DNA from: Pseudomonadota bacterium
Lineage (GTDB): Bacteria; Pseudomonadota; Alphaproteobacteria; Rhizobiales; Beijerinckiaceae
Length of the DNA: 64,000 nt
Reading direction: 5' to 3'
NCBI GenBank assembly: GCA_023450615.1
Contig: JAEXGT010000078.1
Location: 27,526 to 91,525, forward strand
Position numbers and translations under genes: made by a program. Of this stretch, positions 16,075 to 24,289 are shown piece after piece (within the stretch, counting starts at the first letter, position 1; each line of letters opens with the position of its first letter). The notes beneath the pieces were generated by a model, which was not told the origin of the DNA, made no database searches, and saw only the letters and a program-made list of their open reading frames with translations.

Positions 16075-17484
16075 ATGCGCCTTCGCCTTGAGCCGGGTAT
16101 GGTGATCGACGGGTTCACGCTGCGGGAGCATTTGGGCACCGGCGGCATGGCCCAGATCTGGTCGGCGGATCGGGAGGATGACCCGACGCCGCTCGTGATG
16201 AAATTTCCCATGCTCATCGACAGCGACGATCCCATTCCCATCGTCTGCTTCGAGACCGAGCAGATGATCATGCCGCGCCTCTCCGGGCCGCATGTTCCGC
16301 GGTTCATCTCCGCGGGCCCCCTCGATCCGCAGCCCTATATCGCGATGGAGCTCATCCAGGGCCAGTCGCTGAAGGCGCGCCTCTCCGACGTGCCTCTGCC
16401 CTGGAGAGAGGCGGCGGAAATCGGCGCGAAGGTCGCCCGCGCGCTGCATGACCTGCATCTGCAGAAGGTCATCCATCTCGACGTGAAGCCGAGCAACATC
16501 ATGTTTCGCCAGACGGGCGAGGCGGTGCTCGTCGATTACGGCTTCGCGCGGCACGAGCAATTGCCCGACCTCCTGGCGGAGGAATTCCGCGAGCCTTTCG
16601 GCACTCCGCCCTACATGGCGCCCGAGCAGGTGCTGGAGGACCGCGCCGATCCGCGCAGCGATCTCTTCGCCCTCGGCGTGATGCTGTATTTCTTCATCAC
16701 CGGCGAACGTCCTTTCGGCATCCCGAAGGGCGTGCAGATCCGCCGCCGCCTGTGGCGCGATCCGGTGCCGCCGCGCGCGAAGAATCCCGATTGCCCGCCC
16801 TGGCTTCAGGAGATCATCCTGCGCTGCCTGGAGGTGGACCCGAACGACCGCTACGCAACGGCGGCGCAGCTCGCTCTCGACCTGGAACATCCCGATCAGG
16901 TCAAGCTCACGGAACGCGCCGAGCGCATCGAGCGCGATAGCGGCATGAAAACCTTCCGCCGCTGGCTGAAAGCGCGCAAGAAGCAGCCTCTCGAGACGCC
17001 CAACATCGCGGGCCAGCTCTCCCGCGCGCCGATCATTCTCGCAGCCATTGATCTGACTCCGGGAACCGAGGATCTGGCCGAGGCGCAGCGCGCGCTCATC
17101 GCGCGCATTCTCTCCATGGAAGGGCAGGCGCGCGTGGCCTGCGTGAACGTCCTGAAGCTCTCGCGCATCGCCGTCGACGTGCTGGAGGACGAGGAGGGGC
17201 GCAGCCTGCATGTGCAACGCCTCATTCAGCTCAAGCATTGGGGCAGCTCCCTCGATATCCCGAAGGAGCTGATCACCTACAGCGTGCTCGAAGCCACCGA
17301 TCCGGCGGATGCCCTCATCGATTACGCCCGCCACAACAACGTGGACCACATCGTCATCGGCGCCCGGGCTTCCTCGGCCTTCCGGCGCTATCTCGGCAGT
17401 GTCTCATCCCAGGTTGTGGCCGAGGCTCCCTGCTCGGTGACCGTGGTGCGCACCCCCCGGGACCGGCGGCAGGGGGAGGGGTAG
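16075..17484 (+). CDS. Ser/Thr protein kinase fused to a universal stress protein domain
   Basis: 469 residues. The kinase domain is about 1-275: glycine loop LGTGGMAQIWSA, lysine in VMKF, catalytic loop HLDVKPSNIMF (HLD in place of HRD), DYG in place of DFG, then PPYMAPEQ and DLFALGVMLYFFITGERPFG. A linker (about 280-320) leads to a C-terminal USP-like domain (PIILAAIDLTPG ... VIGARASSAFRRYLGSVSSQV) with the GxRxS...GS-type nucleotide-binding segment. No transmembrane segment is seen, so it is cytosolic. It is likely coexpressed with the metallophosphatase 2 bp upstream. Confidence 0.92.
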   Translation: MRLRLEPGMVIDGFTLREHLGTGGMAQIWSADREDDPTPLVMKFPMLIDSDDPIPIVCFETEQMIMPRLSGPHVPRFISAGPLDPQPYIAMELIQGQSLKARLSDVPLPWREAAEIGAKVARALHDLHLQKVIHLDVKPSNIMFRQTGEAVLVDYGFARHEQLPDLLAEEFREPFGTPPYMAPEQVLEDRADPRSDLFALGVMLYFFITGERPFGIPKGVQIRRRLWRDPVPPRAKNPDCPPWLQEIILRCLEVDPNDRYATAAQLALDLEHPDQVKLTERAERIERDSGMKTFRRWLKARKKQPLETPNIAGQLSRAPIILAAIDLTPGTEDLAEAQRALIARILSMEGQARVACVNVLKLSRIAVDVLEDEEGRSLHVQRLIQLKHWGSSLDIPKELITYSVLEATDPADALIDYARHNNVDHIVIGARASSAFRRYLGSVSSQVVAEAPCSVTVVRTPRDRRQGEG

Positions 17485-17535
17485 GGCCCTCTTCACCTAA
17501 CGGCCAAGACGAGAAGCGCTTGCCAAGCGGCCCGT

Positions 17536-17565
17536 TCGGCTTTTTAAGAGCCGAGCATCTTTTTC
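17536..17565 (+). terminator. Terminator between the kinase gene and leuB
   Basis: The stem TCGGCT / AGCCGA with a 7-nt loop is followed by GCATCTTTTTC. It probably ends the phosphatase-kinase unit; leuB starts only 22 bp further on, so a role as a leuB leader hairpin cannot be excluded. Confidence 0.65.
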
Positions 17566-17587
17566 GCTACAACAAGGGGCCTCTCCC

Positions 17588-18694
17588 ATGGCAACGCACA
17601 AGCTTCTCCTTCTCCCCGGCGACGGCATCGGTCCGGAGGTCATGCGCGAGGTCGAGAAGATCGTGAGCTGGTTCCGCAAGCAGGGCACCGGCTTCGAAAC
17701 CGAGACGGACCTCGTCGGCGGTTCGGCCTATGACGCGCACGGCAAGGCCATCTCGGAAGAGGCCATGAAGCTCGCCCAGGACGCCGACGCGGTGCTCTTC
17801 GGCGCCGTCGGCGGCCCGAAATGGGAGAACGTGCCTTACGCGGTGCGTCCCGAGGCTGGTCTGCTGCGCCTGCGCAAGGATCTCGGCCTCTTCGCGAATC
17901 TCCGTCCGGCCATCTGCTATCCGGCGCTCGCCGATGCTTCCTCGCTCAAGCGCGAAGTGGTCGAGGGGCTCGACATCATGATCGTGCGCGAGCTCACCGG
18001 CGGCGTCTATTTCGGCGAGCCGAAGGAGATCGTGACCCTCGAGGACGGCTCGCAGCGGGCGGTCGACACGCAGCTCTATCACACGCACGAGGTGGAGCGC
18101 ATCGCCCGCGTCGCCTTCGATCTCGCCAAGAAGCGCCGGAACAAGGTTTCCTCCGCCGAGAAGTTCAACGTGATGAAGACCGGCGTGTTCTGGCGCCAGG
18201 TCGTCACGCGCATCCACAAGGAGGAGTTCTCCGACGTGGAGCTCGAGCACGTGCTCGCCGACAATTGCGCGATGCAGCTCGTGCGCTGGCCCAAGCAGTT
18301 CGACGTGATCGTCACCGACAACCTGTTCGGCGACATCCTCTCCGATATCGCCGCCATGCTCACGGGCTCGCTCGGCATGCTGCCCTCCGCCTCGCTCGGC
18401 GCGGAGGATCCGAAGACCGGCCAGCGCAAGGCGCTCTACGAGCCGGTGCACGGCTCGGCTCCCGACATCGCGGGCAGGGGCCTTGCCAACCCCATCGCCA
18501 TGATCGGCTCGTTCGGCATGGCGCTGCGCTATTCCTTCGGCCTGATCGAGGAAGCGGACCGTCTGGAAAAGGCGATCGCCAATGTGCTCGCATCCGGCAC
18601 GCGCACCAAGGATATCGCGGCTCCCGGCGCGAACGCGGTCGGCACGCAGGATGTGGGCGACGCTATCGTGAAGGAGCTTGAAGCCCAGGCGTAA
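17588..18694 (+). CDS. leuB: 3-isopropylmalate dehydrogenase
   Basis: NAD-dependent oxidative decarboxylation of 3-isopropylmalate in leucine synthesis. 368 residues: LLPGDGIGPEVM, FGAVGGPKWEN, RELTGGVYFGEPKE, the metal-binding segment VTDNLFGDILSDIAAM, and EPVHGSAPDIAGRGLANPIA. Length and motifs are those of bacterial LeuB rather than isocitrate dehydrogenase. It is single, followed by a clear terminator. Confidence 0.98.
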   Translation: MATHKLLLLPGDGIGPEVMREVEKIVSWFRKQGTGFETETDLVGGSAYDAHGKAISEEAMKLAQDADAVLFGAVGGPKWENVPYAVRPEAGLLRLRKDLGLFANLRPAICYPALADASSLKREVVEGLDIMIVRELTGGVYFGEPKEIVTLEDGSQRAVDTQLYHTHEVERIARVAFDLAKKRRNKVSSAEKFNVMKTGVFWRQVVTRIHKEEFSDVELEHVLADNCAMQLVRWPKQFDVIVTDNLFGDILSDIAAMLTGSLGMLPSASLGAEDPKTGQRKALYEPVHGSAPDIAGRGLANPIAMIGSFGMALRYSFGLIEEADRLEKAIANVLASGTRTKDIAAPGANAVGTQDVGDAIVKELEAQA

Positions 18695-18712
18695 GCTTCT
18701 GCTGAAACAAGA

Positions 18713-18743
18713 AAAGCCCCGGCAGATCTGCCGGGGCTTTTTC
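18713..18743 (+). terminator. leuB terminator
   Basis: AAAAGCCCCGGCAGATCTGCCGGGGCTTTTTC is a perfect hairpin with an A tract before and T tract after. It may serve both leuB and the convergent gene ending at 18758. Confidence 0.9.
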
Positions 18744-18757
18744 GTTGAGAGGCGATA

Positions 18758-19102
18758 TCAGCGGATCGAGCCGGTGGATTCCACATCCGGGCCCCCAAAT
18801 GGCGGAAACGGATTGCGCGCGCCGACGAAAGGCCCGTTGATAATCGGATCCGGCAACTGTCCCACACCGAAGCCTGAGCCATTCGGTGCATAGGGTGGGC
18901 TGAGCAGATAAGATTGTGCTTGTCCGTATCCGGTAATACCTGGGCTGAGCGAGCCCGGTTCGACAACCTTGCCGGGGTCGAGGAAGCTGCGGGGTTGCAC
19001 TCGGAAGACGAGAGGGCGATCCTGAGCCTGCGCTTCGGCTGTCACGGAGAAAGCGCCGAGAGCTGCAAGCATGCCCAAACCGATCATGGTGACGCGGCGC
19101 AT
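18758..19102 (-). CDS. Secreted hypothetical protein
   Basis: 114 residues from the ATG at 19102, which is preceded by TTGGAGA at good spacing; a longer in-frame start at 19162 is not needed. The signal peptide ends near VTAEAQAQ. The mature part is rich in Pro, Gly and aromatic residues (SPPYAPNGSGFGVGQLPD) and has no recognisable domain. It converges on leuB. Confidence 0.65.
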   Translation of the reverse strand: MRRVTMIGLGMLAALGAFSVTAEAQAQDRPLVFRVQPRSFLDPGKVVEPGSLSPGITGYGQAQSYLLSPPYAPNGSGFGVGQLPDPIINGPFVGARNPFPPFGGPDVESTGSIR

Positions 19103-19239
19103 TTTGCAAATCTCCAAGGTTGGCGTCAGCAGGCTTGCTGAGCCGCCGTGAAAAACATTCAAGGCTGTCAGAACAAGCCAACCTGACTAACATTGGTTCC
19201 TTCACATCGAAGGGTTCGCCTTAAGGGTAAGCAACGGAC

Positions 19240-20361
19240 ATGCAGGATCGAAAGAACGGGCTCGCGCTGTTCGGGAAGGACCGGCTCACGGTCCTAGGCG
19301 ACACGCCCTTCGTGGCCGAAACACCGGAACCGCTGCTCGACGACGAGACGACGCCGGTTGCGCGTTTCTTCATCCGCAACAACGGACTTCTGCCCGAGCC
19401 GGCCGGCGATCCGGAAGCATGGCGCTTCACCATCGACGGAGAGGTAGAGCGTCCGCTCGACCTCACGCTCGCGGAGCTGAAAAGCCGCTTTCCGGCCAAG
19501 ACCTTCCGTATGGTGCTCGAATGCGGCGGCAATGGCCGTGCCTTCTTCGAGCCGAAGGCCGAGGGCAATCCCTGGACGAATGGCGGCGCGGGATGCGCGG
19601 AATGGACGGGCGTTTCCTTAAGCGATGTCCTGCGCGAGGCGGGGCTCAAGGAGACGGCGCGCTTCACCGGCCATTTCGGAGCCGATCCCGACAAGAACGG
19701 CAGCTTCGAGCAGCAAGCCATGTCGCGGGGCGTGCCCATCGCGAAAGCGATGGAGGAACATACGCTGCTCGTCTGGGTCATGAACGGTGAGCCTTTGCCG
19801 TTCATCCATGGCGGACCGTTGCGCCTCATCGTGCCGGGCTGGCCGGGCTCGCTCAGCCAGAAATGGCTGAAGCGGATCTGGATCCGCGACCGGGAGCATG
19901 ACGGCCCCGGCATGACCGGCCTTTCCTATCGCGTGCCGATCCATCCGATCCCGCCGGGCTCCGACGGGAAGAATGTCGAAACGCGCATTCTCGAATCGAT
20001 GCCGGTGCGCAGCATCATGACCGCTCCGGCTGACGATTCACGCTATCCCGCGGGCACGCGAAGCATCACTGTGCGGGGCGCCGCCTGGGCGGGAGACGAC
20101 ACGGTCGCTCAGGTGGATTGCTCCATCGACGGCGGCGCGACCTGGGTGTCCGCGCAGATGACGCCGCCGCGCAACCGTTACGATTGGGTGCGCTGGAGCG
20201 CCATCATCACACTGCCTGGAGATGGCTTTTACGAGATTGTTGCCCGCGCCACCGACTCGCAGGGACGCGCCCAGCCTTTCCGCGCAGTGAACTGGAATCC
20301 GAACGGTTACGGGTGCAACGCTATGCACCGGGTCGCGATCACGGTCGAGCAGGAGGCCTGA
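19240..20361 (+). CDS. Sulfite oxidase-family molybdopterin enzyme
   Basis: 373 residues. Molybdopterin domain about 60-240 with the molybdenum-ligating cysteine C95 in LECGGNGR and the GGPLRLIVPGWPG segment. A Mo-co dimerisation domain follows at about 255-365 (VDCSIDGGATWVSA, and GCNAMHRV at the end). It resembles SorA/plant-type sulfite oxidases that lack a haem domain. No signal peptide is visible, so it may act in the cytoplasm or need another export route. No cytochrome subunit gene lies beside it. Its 3' end overlaps the convergent gene by 23 bp. Confidence 0.9.
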   Translation: MQDRKNGLALFGKDRLTVLGDTPFVAETPEPLLDDETTPVARFFIRNNGLLPEPAGDPEAWRFTIDGEVERPLDLTLAELKSRFPAKTFRMVLECGGNGRAFFEPKAEGNPWTNGGAGCAEWTGVSLSDVLREAGLKETARFTGHFGADPDKNGSFEQQAMSRGVPIAKAMEEHTLLVWVMNGEPLPFIHGGPLRLIVPGWPGSLSQKWLKRIWIRDREHDGPGMTGLSYRVPIHPIPPGSDGKNVETRILESMPVRSIMTAPADDSRYPAGTRSITVRGAAWAGDDTVAQVDCSIDGGATWVSAQMTPPRNRYDWVRWSAIITLPGDGFYEIVARATDSQGRAQPFRAVNWNPNGYGCNAMHRVAITVEQEA

Positions 20362-21124
20362 CGCCGATCGAGGCCGTGCGCGCGCCGGGGCCGCACGCCT
20401 CCGTGCGGCTTCTTTCCGCCCGCGCGAACAGGGCCTTCAAGGACGGGCTGGCGGCATGGCCGAGCGCGATGCCGTCGATGAAGCAGGCAAGCTGCGCATC
20501 GTCCAAGGCGCTGGCGCTACACATCCAGCCCTGGATGCCGAAGCCGGAATCGCGATCCGCGAAGCGGAAGGTCTGGCAATCCTGCTCGCCTTTGCCGACG
20601 AGGGTCATGGCGGCGGCCTCCACGGGGCCGAACTTGGTGGCGATCATCCGGCTCTGGGCGTTGCGCGACACGGCAAGTCCGGCTTGCGCCGCGCGGCGCA
20701 CGATGTCGACGAAGAAGCTGCGGGGCGGCTCCGTGGAACTCTGGATCAGGGTGAGCCGCGCATGGCGCTCTTCCCCGAAGCGGCCAAGGGTGAGGGTGTC
20801 CTCCCGCGCCCCGCTCGTATGCTGGCGCGCCTCGATGCTCACGTTGCCGGAGGCTTTCTCGACGGCATAAAGGGCGGGAGTCGCGGCAACAGGGCTCCAG
20901 ATGGGAGCCGGCGCGATCAGAACCGAGGAGGGTACGCCCGTGCGGGTGGCGACCTGCGTCTCGTTCTCCTTCTGCCGCGCGAGATAGACGAGCCCTCCGA
21001 TGAACAGGGAGGACATGAGGATCAGGCGGAACCACCGCACTGGCTTCCTGCGCGCGCGGCGGGCCGGGCGTTCGTCGAAGAACGCCTCGTCCTCATCCCA
21101 TGCAGGATAGCCGGCCCGTGCCAT
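20339..21124 (-). CDS. Hypothetical single-pass membrane protein
   Basis: 261 residues: a short cytoplasmic N-terminus rich in acid then Arg, one transmembrane segment (WFRLILMSSLFIGGLVYLA), and a large periplasmic domain with a repeated Cys pattern (EQDCQTF, GWMCSAS, LACFIDG) suited to disulfides. Family not recognised. It converges on and overlaps the sulfite-oxidase gene at the 3' ends. Confidence 0.75.
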   Translation of the reverse strand: MARAGYPAWDEDEAFFDERPARRARRKPVRWFRLILMSSLFIGGLVYLARQKENETQVATRTGVPSSVLIAPAPIWSPVAATPALYAVEKASGNVSIEARQHTSGAREDTLTLGRFGEERHARLTLIQSSTEPPRSFFVDIVRRAAQAGLAVSRNAQSRMIATKFGPVEAAAMTLVGKGEQDCQTFRFADRDSGFGIQGWMCSASALDDAQLACFIDGIALGHAASPSLKALFARAERSRTEACGPGARTASIGVRPPARP

Positions 21125-21267
21125 GTCGCTTCACACACCCTTCGTCAGGTTGTCACGAGCATGTTCTAGCGTAGCATTGCGCGAGGCTCGAAAGGTTTTG
21201 CTAAGCGCGGTAAACGAAAGGTTATTGCTCAGCTTGAGCGCCTATCGTCGTATTCTTGCAGAGAGTG

Positions 21268-21296
21268 CTTGACGAGCGCGTGGCTTTGGTGTGTTG
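21268..21296 (+). promoter_or_regulatory. Candidate asd promoter
   Basis: CTTGAC at 21268-21273 is the alphaproteobacterial -35 consensus, and a weak -10-like TGTTGC lies about 18 bp further on. Transcription from here would start near 21303 and give a leader of about 225 nt before asd, containing a small hairpin (21310-21324) and the Thr/Lys-rich reading frame. Confidence 0.4.
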
Positions 21297-21343
21297 CTCA
21301 CACCATCGGAGCCCGGTCCGGGCTTTTCGAATGGACGAAGGCA

Positions 21344-21430
21344 ATGGCGCTGCTCACTCACACGACGAGCAAAACGAAAACCGCCAAAACGGGTACAAAA
21401 ACCCCGGCCGTGAAAACGACGGCCGAATAA
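21344..21430 (+). CDS. Thr/Lys-rich leader peptide upstream of asd
   Basis: A 28-residue frame from ATG 21344 to TAA 21430, with GAAGG just ahead of the start. It contains ten Thr and five Lys codons: the stretch from residue 5 reads THTTSKTKTAKTGTKT, and KTT follows near the end. Thr and Lys are end products of the aspartate pathway, whose second step is encoded by the next gene. Such a density of pathway amino acids is what transcription-attenuation leader peptides show. The other frames here show no such bias. Direct proof of translation is lacking. Confidence 0.7.
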   Translation: MALLTHTTSKTKTAKTGTKTPAVKTTAE

Positions 21431-21527
21431 GCCTCGTCGTCCCCGGTTCTCTCTCCCCACGGGGCGAGAGGCGACACCCGAGCAGGGTCTTTTTATCTCC
21501 CGGGGAGAACGACAACAGGAGAAGTCC
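21431..21527 (+). promoter_or_regulatory. Candidate attenuator between leader peptide and asd
   Basis: Three inverted repeats are visible. First, CTCTC-T-CCCC / GGGG-C-GAGAG at 21449-21470. Second, ACCC / GGGT followed by CTTTTTAT at 21475-21495, a weak terminator-like hairpin. Third, the palindrome TCTCCCGGGGAGA at 21496-21508. TCTCCCC (21452-21458) can also pair with GGGGAGA (21502-21508), giving mutually exclusive structures. This fits ribosome stalling at the leader choosing between termination and read-through. The Shine-Dalgarno AGGAGAAG for asd follows. Confidence 0.5.
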
Positions 21528-21528
21528 A

Positions 21529-22560
21529 ATGGGTTACAAGATCGCCGTCGTGGGTGCGACCGGCAATGTGGGCCGCGAGATGCTGAGCATCCTGGCCGAG
21601 CGTGCTTTCCCGGCCGATGAGGTGGTGGCGCTGGCCTCCCGCCGCAGCCAGGGAACGGAAGTGTCCTACGGCGATAAGACCCTGAAGACGAAGACGCTCG
21701 ACACGTATGATTTCTCCGACGTCGATCTCTGCCTCATGTCGGCGGGCGGCGAGGTGTCGAAGGAATGGTCTCCCAAGATCGCGGCGCAAGGCGCGGTGGT
21801 GATCGATAATTCCTCGGCCTGGCGCTACGACCCGGACGTGCCGCTGGTGGTGCCCGAGGTGAATGCCGAGGCGCTGCGCGAGATCAAGAAGGGCATCATC
21901 GCCAATCCGAACTGCTCCACCGCGCAGCTCGTCGTGGCCCTGAAGCCGCTCCATGACGCCGCCACCATCAAGCGCGTGGTCGTCGCCACCTATCAGTCGG
22001 TGTCCGGCGCGGGCAAGGACGGCATGGACGAGCTCGACCGTCAGACCAAGGCGCTCTATTCGCTCCAGGACGTGCAGGAGAAGAAGTTCCCCAAGCGTAT
22101 CGCCTTCAACCTGATTCCGCACATCGATGTGTTCATGGAAGACGGGTACACGAAGGAAGAGTGGAAGATGATGGCCGAGACGAAGAAGATTCTCGACCCG
22201 AAGATCAAGCTCACCGCGACCTGCGTGCGCGTGCCGGTCTTCATCAGCCACTCGGAGGCGGTGAACGTGGAATTCGAGAAGCCGATCACGGCGGACGAAG
22301 CGCGCGACATCCTGCGCTCGGCTCCGGGCATTCTCGTGGTCGATAAGCGCGAGCCCGGCGGCTACATCACGCCCCACGAGGCCGCCGGCGAGGACGCCAC
22401 CTACATCTCCCGCATCCGCGAGGACATCACCGTCGAGAACGGCCTGTCCTTCTGGTGCGTCTCCGACAACCTGCGCAAGGGCGCCGCGCTCAACGCGATC
22501 CAGATCGCGGAAGCCATGGCCAATCGCGGCCTGCTGAAGGCGAAGAAGCAGGCGGCTTAA
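21529..22560 (+). CDS. asd: Aspartate-semialdehyde dehydrogenase
   Basis: Reduces aspartyl phosphate to aspartate semialdehyde with NADPH, the branch point toward Lys/DAP, Thr and Met. 343 residues from the ATG at 21529 (AGGAGAAG upstream). GATGNVGREML nucleotide loop, active-site C129 in NPNCSTAQ, and the histidine segment VRVPVFISHSEAV are present. The gene appears to be under the control of the Thr/Lys-rich leader just upstream. A clear terminator follows. Confidence 0.98.
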   Translation: MGYKIAVVGATGNVGREMLSILAERAFPADEVVALASRRSQGTEVSYGDKTLKTKTLDTYDFSDVDLCLMSAGGEVSKEWSPKIAAQGAVVIDNSSAWRYDPDVPLVVPEVNAEALREIKKGIIANPNCSTAQLVVALKPLHDAATIKRVVVATYQSVSGAGKDGMDELDRQTKALYSLQDVQEKKFPKRIAFNLIPHIDVFMEDGYTKEEWKMMAETKKILDPKIKLTATCVRVPVFISHSEAVNVEFEKPITADEARDILRSAPGILVVDKREPGGYITPHEAAGEDATYISRIREDITVENGLSFWCVSDNLRKGAALNAIQIAEAMANRGLLKAKKQAA

Positions 22561-22583
22561 AACCGCGCGGGCAACGACAGTGA

Positions 22584-22611
22584 AAAGGCCGCCTTCGGGC
22601 GGCCTTTTTGT
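22584..22611 (+). terminator. asd terminator
   Basis: AAAAGGCCGCC-TTCG-GGCGGCCTTTTTG is a perfect stem with a stable UUCG-type tetraloop and a T tract. The histidine kinase gene converges on it from the other side. Confidence 0.92.
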
Positions 22612-22620
22612 TTCAGGCTT

Positions 22621-24117
22621 TCAGTCCTGCTCCTCGTAAGCAGCCGCGAGCGGCGCGTCGATGGTGCAGACGACGCCGGTTGGAGCGAAATCGATCTTCG
22701 CTTCGCCGGCGAGATGTCCTTGCAGGCTGCGCTCCACGAGACGCGTGCCGAATCCTCGGCGGGAGGGCGGAACGACAGGCGGTCCTCCCTGCTCTTCCCA
22801 TTTCAAGAACAGGTGAGGGGTCTCGCGGCTCTCATCGACCTGCCATTCGATCTGAGCCTCGCCCGCTTCATTCGACAGGGAGCCGTATTTGACCGCGTTG
22901 GTCGCAAGCTCCTGGAGCGCCATGGCGATGGCGAGGGCGACATTGGGCGGCAGCCTGACCTTCGGGCCCCGGCACCGGATGCGGCTTTGGCCGACCGACT
23001 GGAAGGGCAGCATCGCCTGGCTGACGACCTCGCCGATCCATGCCCCGTCCCAGTTTTCCCGCGTCAGCACATCGTGGGCGCGGGAGAGTGCGAACAGGCG
23101 CGACTCGATCGCCTCGCGCGCTCCTTGCGTCGAGGTGGCGGTCCGCAGGGTCTGCGATGCGATGGATTGTACCGTCGCCAGGGTGTTCTTGACGCGGTGG
23201 TTCAGCTCATTGAGCAGGAGTTGCTGATGCTCCTCGGAGCGAACCCGTTCGGTGACGTCGCTGCCCTCGGCGAAGATGCCGGTGACCCGGCCTTCCGCAT
23301 CGCGGATCGGCTGGAAGACGAAGTCGAGGATGCGCTTCTCGGGCTCCCTCGTGAGATTCCGATGCAGGTAAACCGGGATGCCGCGGCCGACATAGGTCTC
23401 CTGTGTCCGATAGACGGTGTCGAGCTGATCGACGAATCCCTGATCGATCACTTCCGGGAGCGCTTCCATCAGAGGCTTGCCGAGGATGTCGCGCTGGCCC
23501 ACCAGCCTGTAATAGGCCTCGTTCACGAACTCGAATACGTGGTTGGGCCCGTTCCAGATCACCATGAAGCCGGGGGCCTTGTGGAAGAGTTCGCGCAGGC
23601 GCTCCTTTTCCGCCACGGTCCTGCGTTCGGCCAGCACGCGCTCCGTCGTCTCCACCACGATGGCGAGAACGCCGCCGGGCTTGCCGGTTTCGTCGATGAC
23701 CGGGCTGTAATCCAGATTCATCCAGACCTGCTCGGGCACGTTGTTGCGATAGAGCGTGAGTTCCTGATCTCGGTAGGAGAGCGTGCCGCCTGCCATGCCC
23801 ACGCGCATCACATTCGCGTTGAAATCGGCGACTTCGGCCCAGCCCTCCAGAACCTTGGAGCCGAGAAGGCGCGGATGCCTGTCGACGGCGAGGGCCGTGT
23901 AGGCATCGTTGTAGATCATGATCCCGTCCTGCCCCCAGAGGAGGGCCATGGGGATGGGCGATCGGAGCATGATGCTGATGGTGGTTCTCAGGCTCTGGGG
24001 CCAGATATCCATGGGGCCGATGGAGGTCCGGCTCCAGTCGAACGCTTCCATGAGGGCCGACATCTCCCCGCCGCCTGCGAGGAAATCGGCCGGTGCTGTT
24101 CTCAGGTTACCATGCAC
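22621..24117 (-). CDS. PAS-domain HWE-family sensor histidine kinase
   Basis: 498 residues, no transmembrane segment. Two PAS-like regions: about 25-160 (FDWSRTSIGPMDIWPQSL start, seen in many soluble HWE kinases) and 170-295. Then the HWE H-box with phospho-acceptor H307 in LNELNHRVKNTLA, ATPase N-box ALQELATNAVKYG, the WxE motif in LKWEEQGGP, and GFGTRLVERSLQG. The GTG start keeps the FLAGGGEM segment common in homologues; an ATG at 24063 is the alternative. No response regulator gene is adjacent, so it is an orphan, probably of the general-stress or light/redox type. Confidence 0.92.
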   Translation of the reverse strand: MHGNLRTAPADFLAGGGEMSALMEAFDWSRTSIGPMDIWPQSLRTTISIMLRSPIPMALLWGQDGIMIYNDAYTALAVDRHPRLLGSKVLEGWAEVADFNANVMRVGMAGGTLSYRDQELTLYRNNVPEQVWMNLDYSPVIDETGKPGGVLAIVVETTERVLAERRTVAEKERLRELFHKAPGFMVIWNGPNHVFEFVNEAYYRLVGQRDILGKPLMEALPEVIDQGFVDQLDTVYRTQETYVGRGIPVYLHRNLTREPEKRILDFVFQPIRDAEGRVTGIFAEGSDVTERVRSEEHQQLLLNELNHRVKNTLATVQSIASQTLRTATSTQGAREAIESRLFALSRAHDVLTRENWDGAWIGEVVSQAMLPFQSVGQSRIRCRGPKVRLPPNVALAIAMALQELATNAVKYGSLSNEAGEAQIEWQVDESRETPHLFLKWEEQGGPPVVPPSRRGFGTRLVERSLQGHLAGEAKIDFAPTGVVCTIDAPLAAAYEEQD

Positions 24118-24289
24118 GGGCGAGCCAGGATGTGAGGGAGAAGGGACTTGGTGCCGATGGCCCAGAGATCGCAGCCGCGCTTCCGAACGATCATCGACAC
24201 CGCTTCATTTGCATCGGTAACGATGTCGGCTTCGGAAAGTTCTCGAACTGGCGGCTCCGCTGAACAGGAACACGATATAGTGCCTGCGA
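24102..24289 (-). other. Degenerate open stretch between kinase and NUDIX stub
   Basis: One minus-strand frame is open for about 190 nt and ends at TGA 24102, overlapping the kinase start. Its last part looks protein-like (ELSEADIVTDANEAVSMIV, then KRGCDLWAIGTKSLL). No start codon of any usual kind is found upstream before the NUDIX stub. Best read as the tail of a decayed gene. I do not recognise the family. Confidence 0.4.

Noticed and set aside
15988..17349. A 453-codon minus-strand frame opposite the kinase gene
   Set aside because: No recognisable domain; the kinase and USP motifs on the plus strand decide.
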